In this document: one piece after another, positions 1-6,096 of the stretch
Position numbering within the stretch: position 1 is the first letter of the stretch
Layout of the letters: each line of letters opens with the position of its first letter
Program-made: the position numbers and the translations under genes
The notes under the pieces: generated by a model
The model's input: the letters and a program-made list of their open reading frames with translations, nothing else
The model's database searches: none
What the model was told of the DNA's origin: nothing
Assembly (NCBI GenBank): GCA_028698375.1
Contig: JAQVDI010000032.1
Coordinates: 1 to 6,669, forward strand
Length of the DNA stretch: 6,669 nt
Source of the DNA: Patescibacteria group bacterium
GTDB taxonomy: Bacteria; Patescibacteriota; UBA1384; JAGGWG01
Direction: 5' to 3'

Positions 1-1345
1 TACTTTGCGTAATGAAAAAATCTAAAGGCAACACAAGCTTTAACGCTATCCAAAATATCAATAACAATAAAGCTGGCAAAAGCGCCTTAAGCCACAAAAA
101 GAAATTAATTTTAAATTTTAAATATTTGAAAAAGACAAATGCAAAAACAAGAAAAGACAGAGTTTCAGAAACCAAAGTAGCAGTTGCTGCTCCGACATAA
201 GTATAACGAGGAATTAAAATTAAATTCAAAGCAACATTAACAATAACCGCAATAGCTGCAACAAAAATAATTTGCTTTTGCCGACGCAAAGCAATCGCCA
301 TGTAAACAAAAGGAGTAAAAGCAAATGCACCAATCAAAGCAAAAGATAAGATTTGCAACGGCAACACTGAATTAACAAACTGCCCACCGCCCACAATTTT
401 TATAATATAGGGCGCAAACATAAAAATAAACAAAGCAATTGGCAAAGCCAACAACCATAGTAAAAATAAGGAAAAATCAAAAAATTTAATCCAAGACTTG
501 CGATTATGTGCCAATTCAGCATAACGTGGAAAAATTGTATTCATAAAAATTCCGGGCACTACAATAATGTTAGTAAAAACATTATAGGCAGCACCATAAA
601 TACCCACATCATAAGCTGGCTTAATAACTGAAAGAATAATCGTATCAATTTGATAATGAATTGTGCCTAAAACAGAAGCGAAACCCAAAACTAAAGATTC
701 TCTCAAAAAGGCTTTAATAAATTTTAAATCAAATTGTAATTTTATAACACCGCCAAGACGCTTAAAAGCGAAATAAAGATAAATAATATCTAACAAAGAA
801 CAAATTGCCATCAAGAAAAATAAAACAGTAATCCCTAAATCAAAATAAAAAACAGCTACCACTGAAAGCAAATAGCTTAACCTTAAAATAATAGTCCCCC
901 AAGCTGAGAGATCCAAACGCATCTTGACTTGAGGTAAAGTGATAAAAAAACCGCGCAACAAAGCAATTGAAGCTCTCGCCCCTTCAATTAAAATTAAAAT
1001 TTTTACTAAAGGCGCATAGGGCATAAAGCGGCTAATTGAAGCAATAAAAAAGAACATTATAAAGATAGAAATAATCCGCCAAACAAAAACATTACCCAAA
1101 ATCTTAATTTTTTGCTTTTCTTCTGGATTTTGAGATAATTCTCGCGCTAAAATTGCTTGTACCCCCATATCACCTAAAACCGAAAGAAAACTAACAAAAA
1201 CCAAAGTCGTATTAAAATAGCCATAACCTGTAGGGCCAAGATAACGAGTTAAGATAGAAACAGAAACTATCCCAACTAATACAGAAATAGCCTGTGAAAT
1301 AAACTGCGCTAAAGTGCCCAAAAAAACCTTTCTTGAATAAGACAT
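1..1345 (-). CDS. Wzx-type polysaccharide flippase (MATE/MOP superfamily), 3' end cut by window edge
   Basis: The reverse strand reads open from an ATG at 1345 to the window edge, giving 448 residues without a stop codon; the C-terminus is missing. The protein starts MSYSRKVFLGTLAQFISQAI and is almost entirely hydrophobic, with roughly a dozen membrane segments separated by short basic loops. Landmarks typical of the Polysacc_synt (PF01943/PF13440) family are the N-terminal LTRYLGPTGYGYFN (residues 32-45), LARELSQNPE (66-75), the central YQIDTIILS followed by VGIYGAAYNVF (231-257), and NLILIPRYTYVGAATATLVSE (from 374). Members flip undecaprenyl-linked oligosaccharides, or export teichoic or O-antigen-like glycans, across the cytoplasmic membrane. 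The substrate cannot be read from the sequence. No Shine-Dalgarno is well placed (AAGG lies about 13 nt upstream). The gene is divergent from the methyltransferase at 1427. MurJ/MviN, a distant relative, is less likely given the YGAAY and RYLGP motifs. Confidence 0.9.
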   Translation of the reverse strand, partial: MSYSRKVFLGTLAQFISQAISVLVGIVSVSILTRYLGPTGYGYFNTTLVFVSFLSVLGDMGVQAILARELSQNPEEKQKIKILGNVFVWRIISIFIMFFFIASISRFMPYAPLVKILILIEGARASIALLRGFFITLPQVKMRLDLSAWGTIILRLSYLLSVVAVFYFDLGITVLFFLMAICSLLDIIYLYFAFKRLGGVIKLQFDLKFIKAFLRESLVLGFASVLGTIHYQIDTIILSVIKPAYDVGIYGAAYNVFTNIIVVPGIFMNTIFPRYAELAHNRKSWIKFFDFSLFLLWLLALPIALFIFMFAPYIIKIVGGGQFVNSVLPLQILSFALIGAFAFTPFVYMAIALRRQKQIIFVAAIAVIVNVALNLILIPRYTYVGAATATLVSETLSFLVFAFVFFKYLKFKINFFLWLKALLPALLLLIFWIALKLVLPLDFFITQS

Positions 1346-1352
1346 TATAATA

Positions 1353-1381
1353 ATTTAACCTTAAAAAAAGAGAAAAATCAA
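1353..1381 (-). promoter_or_regulatory. Putative promoter of the flippase gene, possibly leaderless
   Basis: Reading the minus strand, TTGATT (1381-1376, 4 of 6 to the -35 consensus) and TTAAAT (1358-1353, 4 of 6 to the -10) are separated by 17 bp. The -10 ends 7 nt before the ATG at 1345, which would put the transcription start at or next to the start codon. Such AT-rich DNA yields weak matches easily, so this is only a candidate. Confidence 0.3.
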
Positions 1382-1389
1382 CCAAACAT

Positions 1390-1419
1390 TTGCCTAATAA
1401 ACATTAATACTGCTAAAAT
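1390..1419 (+). promoter_or_regulatory. Putative extended -10 promoter of the methyltransferase gene, possibly leaderless
   Basis: TTGCCT (1390-1395) and TAAAAT (1414-1419) are separated by 18 bp. The -10 is preceded by TGC (1411-1413), giving the extended form TGnTAAAAT. The ATG at 1427 starts 7 nt after the -10, where transcription itself is expected to begin, and there is no Shine-Dalgarno. The elements lie back to back with the putative flippase promoter without overlapping it. Confidence 0.42.
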
Positions 1420-1426
1420 TTGATAC

Positions 1427-2077
1427 ATGTGTCCTGTAAGCCATTATAATCAGCTCAACCAAATTAGCCAAACAATTGCTTCATTAAACCCAAAAAAAAT
1501 TTTAGACATTGGCCCTGGTTTTGGCACTTATGGTGTTTTATCTAGAGAATATCTGGAAGTTTGGGGTAAAGAAAAAAACTATAATCAATGGCAAAAGACT
1601 ATTGACGCTATTGAAGTTTTTCCTAAATATCTCACCCCCCTTCATGATTTTATTTATAATAAAATTTATGTTGGCAATGCTTTAAAAGTTTTACCAACCC
1701 TAAAAACAAAATATGATCTTATTCTTTTGATTGACGTCTTGGAACATTTTAGTTGCAAAGACGGGCAAAAATTAATTTATTTATGCAAAAAGAAAGCAAA
1801 AAATATCATTGTTTCCACGCCCAGAAGAATGTCTGATCAAAAAGACACTTTTGGTAATTCTTTTGAAACCCATCTCTGCCAATGGCAAAAAAAAGATTTT
1901 GAAAAAAATAAGCCAAATTTTAGAATTCCTAATGAATTTTCATTTATTTATTTTATCGGCCAAGATTCTAAAAAAGTACACAAGATTTTACAAAAAGAAA
2001 AAACTATTCTATATAAAGAAAAAATTAAAAATTTAATTCCTTTTTATCAAAAAATAAAAAGAAATTCATCTAAATAG
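1427..2077 (+). CDS. Class I SAM-dependent methyltransferase (Methyltransf_23-like), substrate unknown
   Basis: A 216-residue protein with a single Rossmann-type methyltransferase domain. Visible motifs, in order: the SAM-binding glycine loop ILDIGPGFGTYG (25-36); an acidic residue at the end of strand 2 in DAIEVFPKY (60-68, E63 probably contacts the SAM ribose); the YVGNALKVLP strand (81-90); YDLILLIDVLEHF (96-108), the strand-4 region seen in many O- and N-methyltransferases of small metabolites and sugars; and NIIVSTPRR (126-134). The FETHLCQW segment (146-153) resembles the ETHLSxW motif of methyltransferases found in glycan loci. The C-terminal 60 residues are lysine-rich. The start MCPVSHYNQL fits the family and needs no extension. 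Divergent transcription from a polysaccharide flippase suggests glycan methylation, which is inference. The gene is A-rich, with runs of 8 and 7 A at 1887 and 1902. Its stop lies 8 bp from the stop of the convergent gene. Confidence 0.85.
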   Translation: MCPVSHYNQLNQISQTIASLNPKKILDIGPGFGTYGVLSREYLEVWGKEKNYNQWQKTIDAIEVFPKYLTPLHDFIYNKIYVGNALKVLPTLKTKYDLILLIDVLEHFSCKDGQKLIYLCKKKAKNIIVSTPRRMSDQKDTFGNSFETHLCQWQKKDFEKNKPNFRIPNEFSFIYFIGQDSKKVHKILQKEKTILYKEKIKNLIPFYQKIKRNSSK

Positions 2078-2085
2078 ACAGGACA

Positions 2086-3873
2086 CTATCTCCTCCTCAA
2101 AGCATCAAATTGACCTTGCGTTAGAGTAGAAACAGGGTTTGAGCCTCTTTCTGTCATAAAACATCTTCCGTTATACATACGACAAGTTAACCATGGGGTT
2201 AAATGGCCACTAACATAGGTGCCTAAAGTCCCAGCTGTTGGTAGGGCAGCAAATTGAGCCCGAGAAACTACAGTTACTTCAGGTAAACGAAAGGCCCACA
2301 TATTCCACAGATAGGGTCCTGGGGGGATATGATATTTTTTACCACCATTATCAACATAATAGAGATCACCACCAGCTTCTGATCTAATTAAAGCCGTAAA
2401 AGGTCTTTGAGTGGGCATAGCAGAGATTTGACCGCTGGAAATAGTCGTAATATCAGCATACCTAAAACCCCACATTTCCCAAAAAACAGCAGTCATCCAC
2501 ATGGGATATTTTCTCATTCCTCGATCAACATAATATACTTGACTGGATGTGGGACTTTTGACGAGGGCAGTTAACATTTTAAGATAAGGAAGAGACTTAA
2601 CAAAATTATCAGGCATAACAACCACATCCTGTTTAGTGAAACCCCACATTGCCCAAAAAGCATCCGAAGACCACATCCCATACCTTCTGGCTCCACTATC
2701 AATATAATAATACGAATATGAACTATATGGTTTAACGATACAACTTAAAGTACGAGGAGCAGAAGGAATCGCATTTATTAATTCAGCGCTTACTGAAGTT
2801 GGAGTTCGCGTGGTTAAACCCCACATACCTTTAAAAACCGAGCTATTATAAACTGCATATTTTAACCCTCCTGCCACTAAATATTCTTGGCCTGTCAAAG
2901 ATCTAATATAATTAGAAAGGTTACCACCATTAGAATTACCAGTTAAACTTGTTTTATGGACCGTAGTTGTTGAATGACCATAATTTTGAACTGCCAGCGA
3001 AGTTGTCCCCAAATTATAATATTTGCCGTTATAAATTAAATAATAAGTAGTCCCCACTTTGCCTAATTGAGAATTAGGTACTGGGCCAAAAGGATAATAG
3101 GCAAAACCACCAGCAAACCAAATCTGCATTAAATTGAAAACATTAATCTGGCTGTGAGGCGTATATATGTATAAAACCCGAGACGCCTGATTAACGGCCG
3201 CCCAATTTACCGGCACATCATCAGTGGGGGGACGACTTAAAGAGGAATTATAACGGACTCTTAGCCAATTAACAGTATACGCAATTTGCTGGCCCACACC
3301 ACCATAATCAATCGCCACTTGACGAGATTGGCTATAATTATAACCATAACTAGCCATGGTTTCATTAAAACCAAAAAACAACGGCCAAGCTTTAGTTACA
3401 CTGTCAGGATTACCTTGAGTGACAATACTAGATTCTTTTTGCAACATTACTAGCACTAACTGCGGATTGATACCATGAGCTTGGCATTCATCATAAATTA
3501 ATTGAGAAACTTTTTTACCCCAATAACGATCCCCGGTTGGATCATAAATTTGCCGCACATTGACAGTGCTCCAGGTATTATTGCCGCTGTTATTATAAGG
3601 AAAAGGTGTTGAAATATATTCCGGAATCGTATAATTCCTATAAAAACTGCCGTGAGAAACTAGAAAGCTTTCAATTTGTGCCGCAGTCATACTATCTTTA
3701 TTAATAAAAACGTCATTAGGAATTACATTATAAGGATCGTAAGTAGCTGCCATGACCGCGCTCGGACGCAAATTCAAGATTAAGAACAATAGACCAAAAA
3801 ATGCTAAAAAACAATAAAAAAAATACTTTATTTTTGACTTTTGACTTTTGACTTTTGACTCTTCTTTATTCAC
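2086..3873 (-). CDS. Secreted protein: lytic transglycosylase/lysozyme-like domain plus about six C-terminal MWGF-type repeats
   Basis: 595 residues. The basic N-terminus is followed by a hydrophobic segment (about 17-34) and a signal-peptidase-like site near AVMAA (39-43), so the protein is probably exported. Residues about 45-257 resemble secreted SLT/lysozyme-fold domains of CPR bacteria and Actinobacteria: DPYNVIPNDVFIN (46-58), GINPQLVLVMLQKESSIVTQ (134-153) with E147 in the catalytic-glutamate position, and YTPHSQINVFNLMQIWFAGG (237-256). That region would cleave or bind peptidoglycan. The remainder is a tandem repeat array with a broken last copy. The start is GTG at 3873, overlapping the upstream TPR gene by 8 bp (GTGAATAA), which suggests translational coupling; no other ATG/GTG/TTG lies before the signal segment. 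A four-copy 7-bp repeat occupies codons 5-14. Enzymatic activity is unproven; the domain could be binding-only. The gene ends ARG-ARG-ARG-TAG, 8 bp from the convergent methyltransferase. Confidence 0.85.
   Translation of the reverse strand: MNKEESKVKSQKSKIKYFFYCFLAFFGLLFLILNLRPSAVMAATYDPYNVIPNDVFINKDSMTAAQIESFLVSHGSFYRNYTIPEYISTPFPYNNSGNNTWSTVNVRQIYDPTGDRYWGKKVSQLIYDECQAHGINPQLVLVMLQKESSIVTQGNPDSVTKAWPLFFGFNETMASYGYNYSQSRQVAIDYGGVGQQIAYTVNWLRVRYNSSLSRPPTDDVPVNWAAVNQASRVLYIYTPHSQINVFNLMQIWFAGGFAYYPFGPVPNSQLGKVGTTYYLIYNGKYYNLGTTSLAVQNYGHSTTTVHKTSLTGNSNGGNLSNYIRSLTGQEYLVAGGLKYAVYNSSVFKGMWGLTTRTPTSVSAELINAIPSAPRTLSCIVKPYSSYSYYYIDSGARRYGMWSSDAFWAMWGFTKQDVVVMPDNFVKSLPYLKMLTALVKSPTSSQVYYVDRGMRKYPMWMTAVFWEMWGFRYADITTISSGQISAMPTQRPFTALIRSEAGGDLYYVDNGGKKYHIPPGPYLWNMWAFRLPEVTVVSRAQFAALPTAGTLGTYVSGHLTPWLTCRMYNGRCFMTERGSNPVSTLTQGQFDALRRR
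2089..3048 (-). repeat. Protein-level tandem repeats (about 58 residues, roughly six copies) within the secreted protein
   Basis: Residues 276-595 of the secreted protein hold copies beginning near 276 (YYLIYNGKYYNLG), 329 (EYLVAGGLKYAVY), 386 (YYYIDSGARRYGMW), 445 (VYYVDRGMRKYPMW), 503 (LYYVDNGGKKYHI) and 561 (a degenerate final copy). The full pattern is a YYxD-G-xxKY strand pair, then a WxMWGF or WNMWAF motif, a V-x-V/I strand and a closing AxP. Spacings are 57-59 residues from the second copy onward. Similar repeats (VYLVENGKKR followed by ALGY) occur in many CPR surface proteins and are thought to bind surface ligands. The middle three copies are most alike, suggesting internal duplication, but the DNA has diverged. 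Confidence 0.75.
3832..3859 (-). repeat. Perfect 4-copy heptanucleotide tandem repeat (GTCAAAA on the coding strand) in the first codons of the secreted-protein gene
   Basis: Four exact copies of TTTTGAC on the plus strand (GTCAAAA on the coding strand) occupy 28 bp and encode part of the basic, serine/lysine-rich N-terminus before the signal segment. Seven is not a multiple of three. With three copies the frame runs into TAA directly after the array; with five it is shifted and stops about 50 codons in. Only 1, 4 or 7 copies keep the gene open. Confidence 0.95.
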
Positions 3874-4423
3874 TATGTGGAGTTATTTCTAAAATCGCTA
3901 AACTATTTTGCAAATCTTCATTGCCGGGATTTGCAGCTAATCCTTGATTTAAAACTTCTTTGGCCTTATCTATGTTGCCCTCCTCTTGGTATATGATTGC
4001 TAAATTAGTATAAGCTACAATTAAATTAGGATCCAAACTAATTGCTTGTTCGTATTTACTTTTAGCTGCGGCTTTATCTCCAGAATCACGCAAGATATTA
4101 CCATACAAATTTAACACTTCTCCATTTGGGTTAGTATTAGCCAAAATAGCAATTTCAACTAACGCTTGATCATATTCTTTTTGCTCGTACAAAGCTTGAA
4201 TCTCACTTAGGGCAGGTATACCGTTATCTTTAGTCGTTGAATTATCTGAGGAATCGTTTTTTGGCGTCTTGCCGCTAGTAGTATTATCTGTTTGATCTTT
4301 CTTATTAATCCCACCTTCTTTAGCGTCTTGCCAACTTAAATACGCATAAATTCCAGCTGCCAATACTAAACCTGCTACAATACTGATAATCAGCCAATTA
4401 TATTTTTGCCAAAACTTTTTCAT
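3866..4423 (-). CDS. Membrane-anchored TPR protein
   Basis: 185 residues from the ATG at 4423. A short basic cytoplasmic tail (MKKFWQKYNW) is followed by one transmembrane segment (about 10-29), a polar Asp/Ser/Thr/Lys linker (35-68), and about three TPR helix pairs. TPR-like 1 (70-102) is degenerate; TPR2 (103-136) has LYGNILRDSGDKAAAKSKYE and ISLDPN; TPR3 (137-170) has AYTNLAIIYQEEGNIDKAKE and AANPGN. The topology (basic end inside) places the TPRs outside, where they could scaffold envelope proteins. The frame is open further upstream to 4525, but that extension is encoded by AT-rich spacer and would displace the MKKFW start, so it is rejected. The gene overlaps the next one by 8 bp and probably shares its promoter, so the two products may act together. 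The partner is unknown. Confidence 0.85.
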   Translation of the reverse strand: MKKFWQKYNWLIISIVAGLVLAAGIYAYLSWQDAKEGGINKKDQTDNTTSGKTPKNDSSDNSTTKDNGIPALSEIQALYEQKEYDQALVEIAILANTNPNGEVLNLYGNILRDSGDKAAAKSKYEQAISLDPNLIVAYTNLAIIYQEEGNIDKAKEVLNQGLAANPGNEDLQNSLAILEITPHSE

Positions 4424-4429
4424 TATCTT

Positions 4430-4459
4430 ATTGTTTGTATAAAAAAAAATAATTGTCAA
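4430..4459 (-). promoter_or_regulatory. Putative promoter of the TPR/transglycosylase-like operon
   Basis: On the minus strand there is a perfect -35, TTGACA (4459-4454). With an 18-bp spacer the best -10 is AACAAT (4435-4430, 4 of 6, including the key second A and final T). Its end lies 6 nt before the ATG at 4423, so the transcript would be leaderless or nearly so. The spacer contains a run of nine T. A TATACA with only 12 bp of spacing was judged too close. Confidence 0.42.
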
Positions 4460-4532
4460 GAGTAAAAAACTGGGGATAAAAAAAGAATTATAAATCAAAA
4501 ATAATGAGTAATTGATAAAACCCAAATATTAC

Positions 4533-4547
4533 AAAATTCTAAAATTC
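4533..4547. repeat. AT-rich micro-repeat in the TPR/Wzz-like divergent spacer
   Basis: AAAATTC occurs twice, 8 bp apart (4533-4539 and 4541-4547), in the 184-bp spacer between the TPR and Wzz-like genes. The rest of that spacer (4424-4607) holds the two divergent promoters and otherwise nothing recognisable. Confidence 0.5.
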
Positions 4548-4555
4548 AAAACTAT

Positions 4556-4584
4556 TTTACTTCTTAAAATTTTTCTGTTATGAT
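4556..4584 (+). promoter_or_regulatory. Putative extended -10 promoter of the Wzz-like gene
   Basis: TTTACT (4556-4561, 4 of 6) and TATGAT (4579-4584, 5 of 6) are 17 bp apart, and TGT directly precedes the -10, giving an extended -10. The expected start near 4591-4592 leaves a leader of about 16 nt before the ATG at 4608. No Shine-Dalgarno is visible in that leader. Confidence 0.5.
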
Positions 4585-4607
4585 TTGAAAAATAATTTTA
4601 CTTTACT

Positions 4608-5216
4608 ATGGAATTAAAAAATCTTTTACACATTTTTAAAAAACATTGGCTTTGGTTAATCATTCCTTTAATTTTAGTGCCAATTGCTACTATGACATTT
4701 TCAAAACTAAAACCCAGTCAGCCTGTGGCTACTTTTTCTATTACTTTTGTACCTATTGCTACCAACACAAACTCTGCAACCGCCTCAAATACTGAAGATT
4801 TAAAAGCTGCCAATCTTTTTGCCACCACGGCACGCTCATGGTTAAGAGATCAGGCTTTAGTTTCAGAAATTTTAAAAAACGCCAACATTAATCCTAGCCT
4901 TTATTCCAACGACGACCTAAAAAGTCTGTTTATAATCACTTTATTAGAAAATTCCTTCACTTTGACTACCCAAGTAGAAGGCGCTGATAGCGAACAGGCA
5001 CTTAATTTAGCTAATGCCGCCATAACACTAATAAAAGAAAAAACAAAGGAATTTGATCAAAATTCTCAAAATACTATTCAATTTGCTGTTCAAACTTCTA
5101 CTCCATATATCAGTCAAGAAAAAACCGATCCAATGATCACCTTGTTATTAGGCATTTTAGCTGGCTTAGCATTTGGTTTATTGCTCGTTCTCTCCAAACA
5201 CTATGTCGAAAGCTAA
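4608..5216 (+). CDS. Short Wzz-like polysaccharide chain-length/co-polymerase protein without kinase domain
   Basis: 202 residues with the layout of Wzz-family proteins (PF02706-like). A short cytoplasmic N-terminus (MELKNLLHIFKKHW) is followed by membrane segment 1 (about 14-32), an external region rich in Ala, Thr and Asn with helical stretches (63-93 and 127-148), a TSTPYISQEKTDP segment (163-175) where the family has its proline-rich motif, and membrane segment 2 (176-196). It ends six residues later in KHYVES, so there is no BY-kinase domain and no tyrosine-rich tail. Such proteins set polysaccharide length or assist export with Wzy/Wzx partners. The external region is smaller than in classical Wzz and only weakly recognisable, so a different two-TM envelope protein remains possible. 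The gene stands alone between two minus-strand genes; a flippase lies about 3.3 kb away. Confidence 0.7.
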   Translation: MELKNLLHIFKKHWLWLIIPLILVPIATMTFSKLKPSQPVATFSITFVPIATNTNSATASNTEDLKAANLFATTARSWLRDQALVSEILKNANINPSLYSNDDLKSLFIITLLENSFTLTTQVEGADSEQALNLANAAITLIKEKTKEFDQNSQNTIQFAVQTSTPYISQEKTDPMITLLLGILAGLAFGLLLVLSKHYVES

Positions 5217-5223
5217 CGCTTTC
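5208..5223 (+). terminator. Small hairpin over the Wzz-like stop codon; weak terminator candidate
   Basis: GAAAGC (5208-5213) and GCTTTC (5218-5223) can form a 6-bp stem with the loop TAAC, which contains the TAA stop codon. The stem is short and is followed by AAATTTCAG instead of a U-tract, so factor-independent termination is doubtful. Confidence 0.25.
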
Positions 5224-5247
5224 AAATTTCAGAATGATGATTTTTGC

Positions 5248-5281
5248 ATTTTGAATAAATTTTGAATTTTCGAATTTTGAA
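5248..5281. repeat. Three copies of ATTTTGAA in the Wzz-like/ComFC spacer
   Basis: The octamer ATTTTGAA occurs exactly at 5248-5255, 5259-5266 and 5274-5281, spaced 11 and 15 bp apart, in the 148-bp spacer between the convergent Wzz-like and ComFC genes. No protein or RNA gene is apparent there. Confidence 0.6.
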
Positions 5282-5327
5282 ACTTAACTACAGGCAAGCA
5301 TTTAATCATTCAGACATTCAATAATTT

Positions 5328-5362
5328 ATTCGTCATTCTTCATTCGTAATTCATAATTCTCT
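5328..5362. repeat. Imperfect heptanucleotide array, five ATTCnTn-like units, abutting the ComFC stop
   Basis: ATTC occurs at 5328, 5335, 5342, 5349 and 5356, exactly every 7 bp. The units read ATTCGTC, ATTCTTC, ATTCGTA, ATTCATA and ATTCTCT. Two further ATTC copies out of phase lie at 5308 and 5316. The array ends 2 bp from the ComFC stop codon. Confidence 0.8.
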
Positions 5363-5364
5363 GC

Positions 5365-6081
5365 TTAGTCTTTACAAAACGTTAACGCCCAAATTTCTTT
5401 GGGATGTTTCTTTTTTAAAATCTTGGCCGCTTCACTTAAAGTTGCACCAGTTGTATAAACATCATCAACCAGCACAATGGTTTTATTTTTCAAGTTTTCT
5501 TTCCGCCCCCAACCACTTAAGCAAAAAGCTTTTTTTATATTTTCCAACCTTTTTTGTTTAGTAAAACGTGTTTGTGATTTAGTTGCTTTAATTCTTAAGA
5601 GCAAATTAGCAACAGGTAAATCTAAAATTTCACCTATTTTTTGTGCCAAAATTTCTGATTGATTAAAACCGCGACTCAAGCGCTTTGCGAAAAATAAAGG
5701 CACAGGCACTAACACTAATTTTTCTTCCGCACGAAAATTCTGCGCTAAAACTTGCGCCATGACTTTAGCCATCAAATTGGACAATTCCTTGATTCCTTCA
5801 TATTTAAAATTGTGAACTAATTTTTTGTTAATTCCTTGGAAACGACCAACAAATAAAAGACCATCAAATCTGGCTTGTTTTTTATGTTTTTTGCAAAAAC
5901 GACCAGCGAAATTAACCTTATTACAAACTGGGCAACATAGTTCTTCTTGTTTTATTTTTTTAAAACACTTACCACAAACAAATTTCCCCTCTTCTCCACA
6001 ACCTAAACAAAATTTAGGAAAAAATAAGTCCAAAATATTATTACCGACTTTTCGCAATTTAAAAATTGAAAATTTAAACAT
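5365..6081 (-). CDS. comFC: ComF family phosphoribosyltransferase-like protein, DNA uptake
   Basis: 238 residues, the usual ComFC length. The N-terminus carries a double zinc-ribbon: CLGC (25-28), CGKC (36-39), then CPVC (50-53) and C63 with a nearby His. Next come the family segments LLFVGRFQGINKKLVHNFKY (75-94), VLVPVP (123-128) and RLSRGFNQSEILAQKIG (134-150), and the PRPP-binding loop IVLVDDVYTTGATL (202-215) of type I phosphoribosyltransferases. ComFC homologues are needed for natural transformation, acting at the cytoplasmic side after single-stranded DNA enters, and are common in CPR genomes. No other competence gene lies in the window. The start is the ATG at 6081; there is no Shine-Dalgarno, and the first eight or so residues (MFKFSIFK) are encoded by AT-rich repeat-like DNA, so a start slightly downstream cannot be excluded. 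It is divergent from HSP20. Confidence 0.93.
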   Translation of the reverse strand: MFKFSIFKLRKVGNNILDLFFPKFCLGCGEEGKFVCGKCFKKIKQEELCCPVCNKVNFAGRFCKKHKKQARFDGLLFVGRFQGINKKLVHNFKYEGIKELSNLMAKVMAQVLAQNFRAEEKLVLVPVPLFFAKRLSRGFNQSEILAQKIGEILDLPVANLLLRIKATKSQTRFTKQKRLENIKKAFCLSGWGRKENLKNKTIVLVDDVYTTGATLSEAAKILKKKHPKEIWALTFCKD

Positions 6082-6090
6082 TCTTTAAGA

Positions 6091-6096
6091 ATTGTA
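6091..6096 (-). promoter_or_regulatory. Putative -10 box of the ComFC gene
   Basis: TACAAT (5 of 6 to the -10 consensus) on the minus strand ends 9 nt before the ATG at 6081, so transcription would begin within about 3 nt of the start codon. At 17 bp upstream the -35 position reads AAAACA, only 3 of 6. The box lies inside the heptameric AT array. Confidence 0.3.

Noticed and set aside
12..200. 62-codon plus-strand open frame
   Set aside because: Lies antisense within the flippase reading frame; lysine/asparagine-rich composition is a shadow of the hydrophobic coding strand, with no Shine-Dalgarno.
1809..2036. 75-codon plus-strand open frame
   Set aside because: Overlaps the methyltransferase in another frame; no recognisable domain.
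3832..3859. TTTTGAC repeats as a CRISPR, promoter array or protein-binding iterons
   Set aside because: Units are 7 bp with no spacers, and they lie inside a coding sequence; the TTGAC core resembles a -35 only by composition.
4424..4525. 34-codon N-terminal extension of the TPR protein
   Set aside because: Encoded by AT-rich spacer, would place a second hydrophobic segment before the natural MKKFW start and would cover the perfect TTGACA element.
5477..6088. Two plus-strand open frames (5477-5662 and 5825-6088)
   Set aside because: Antisense shadows of the ComFC gene, whose zinc-ribbon and PRPP motifs are clear on the minus strand.
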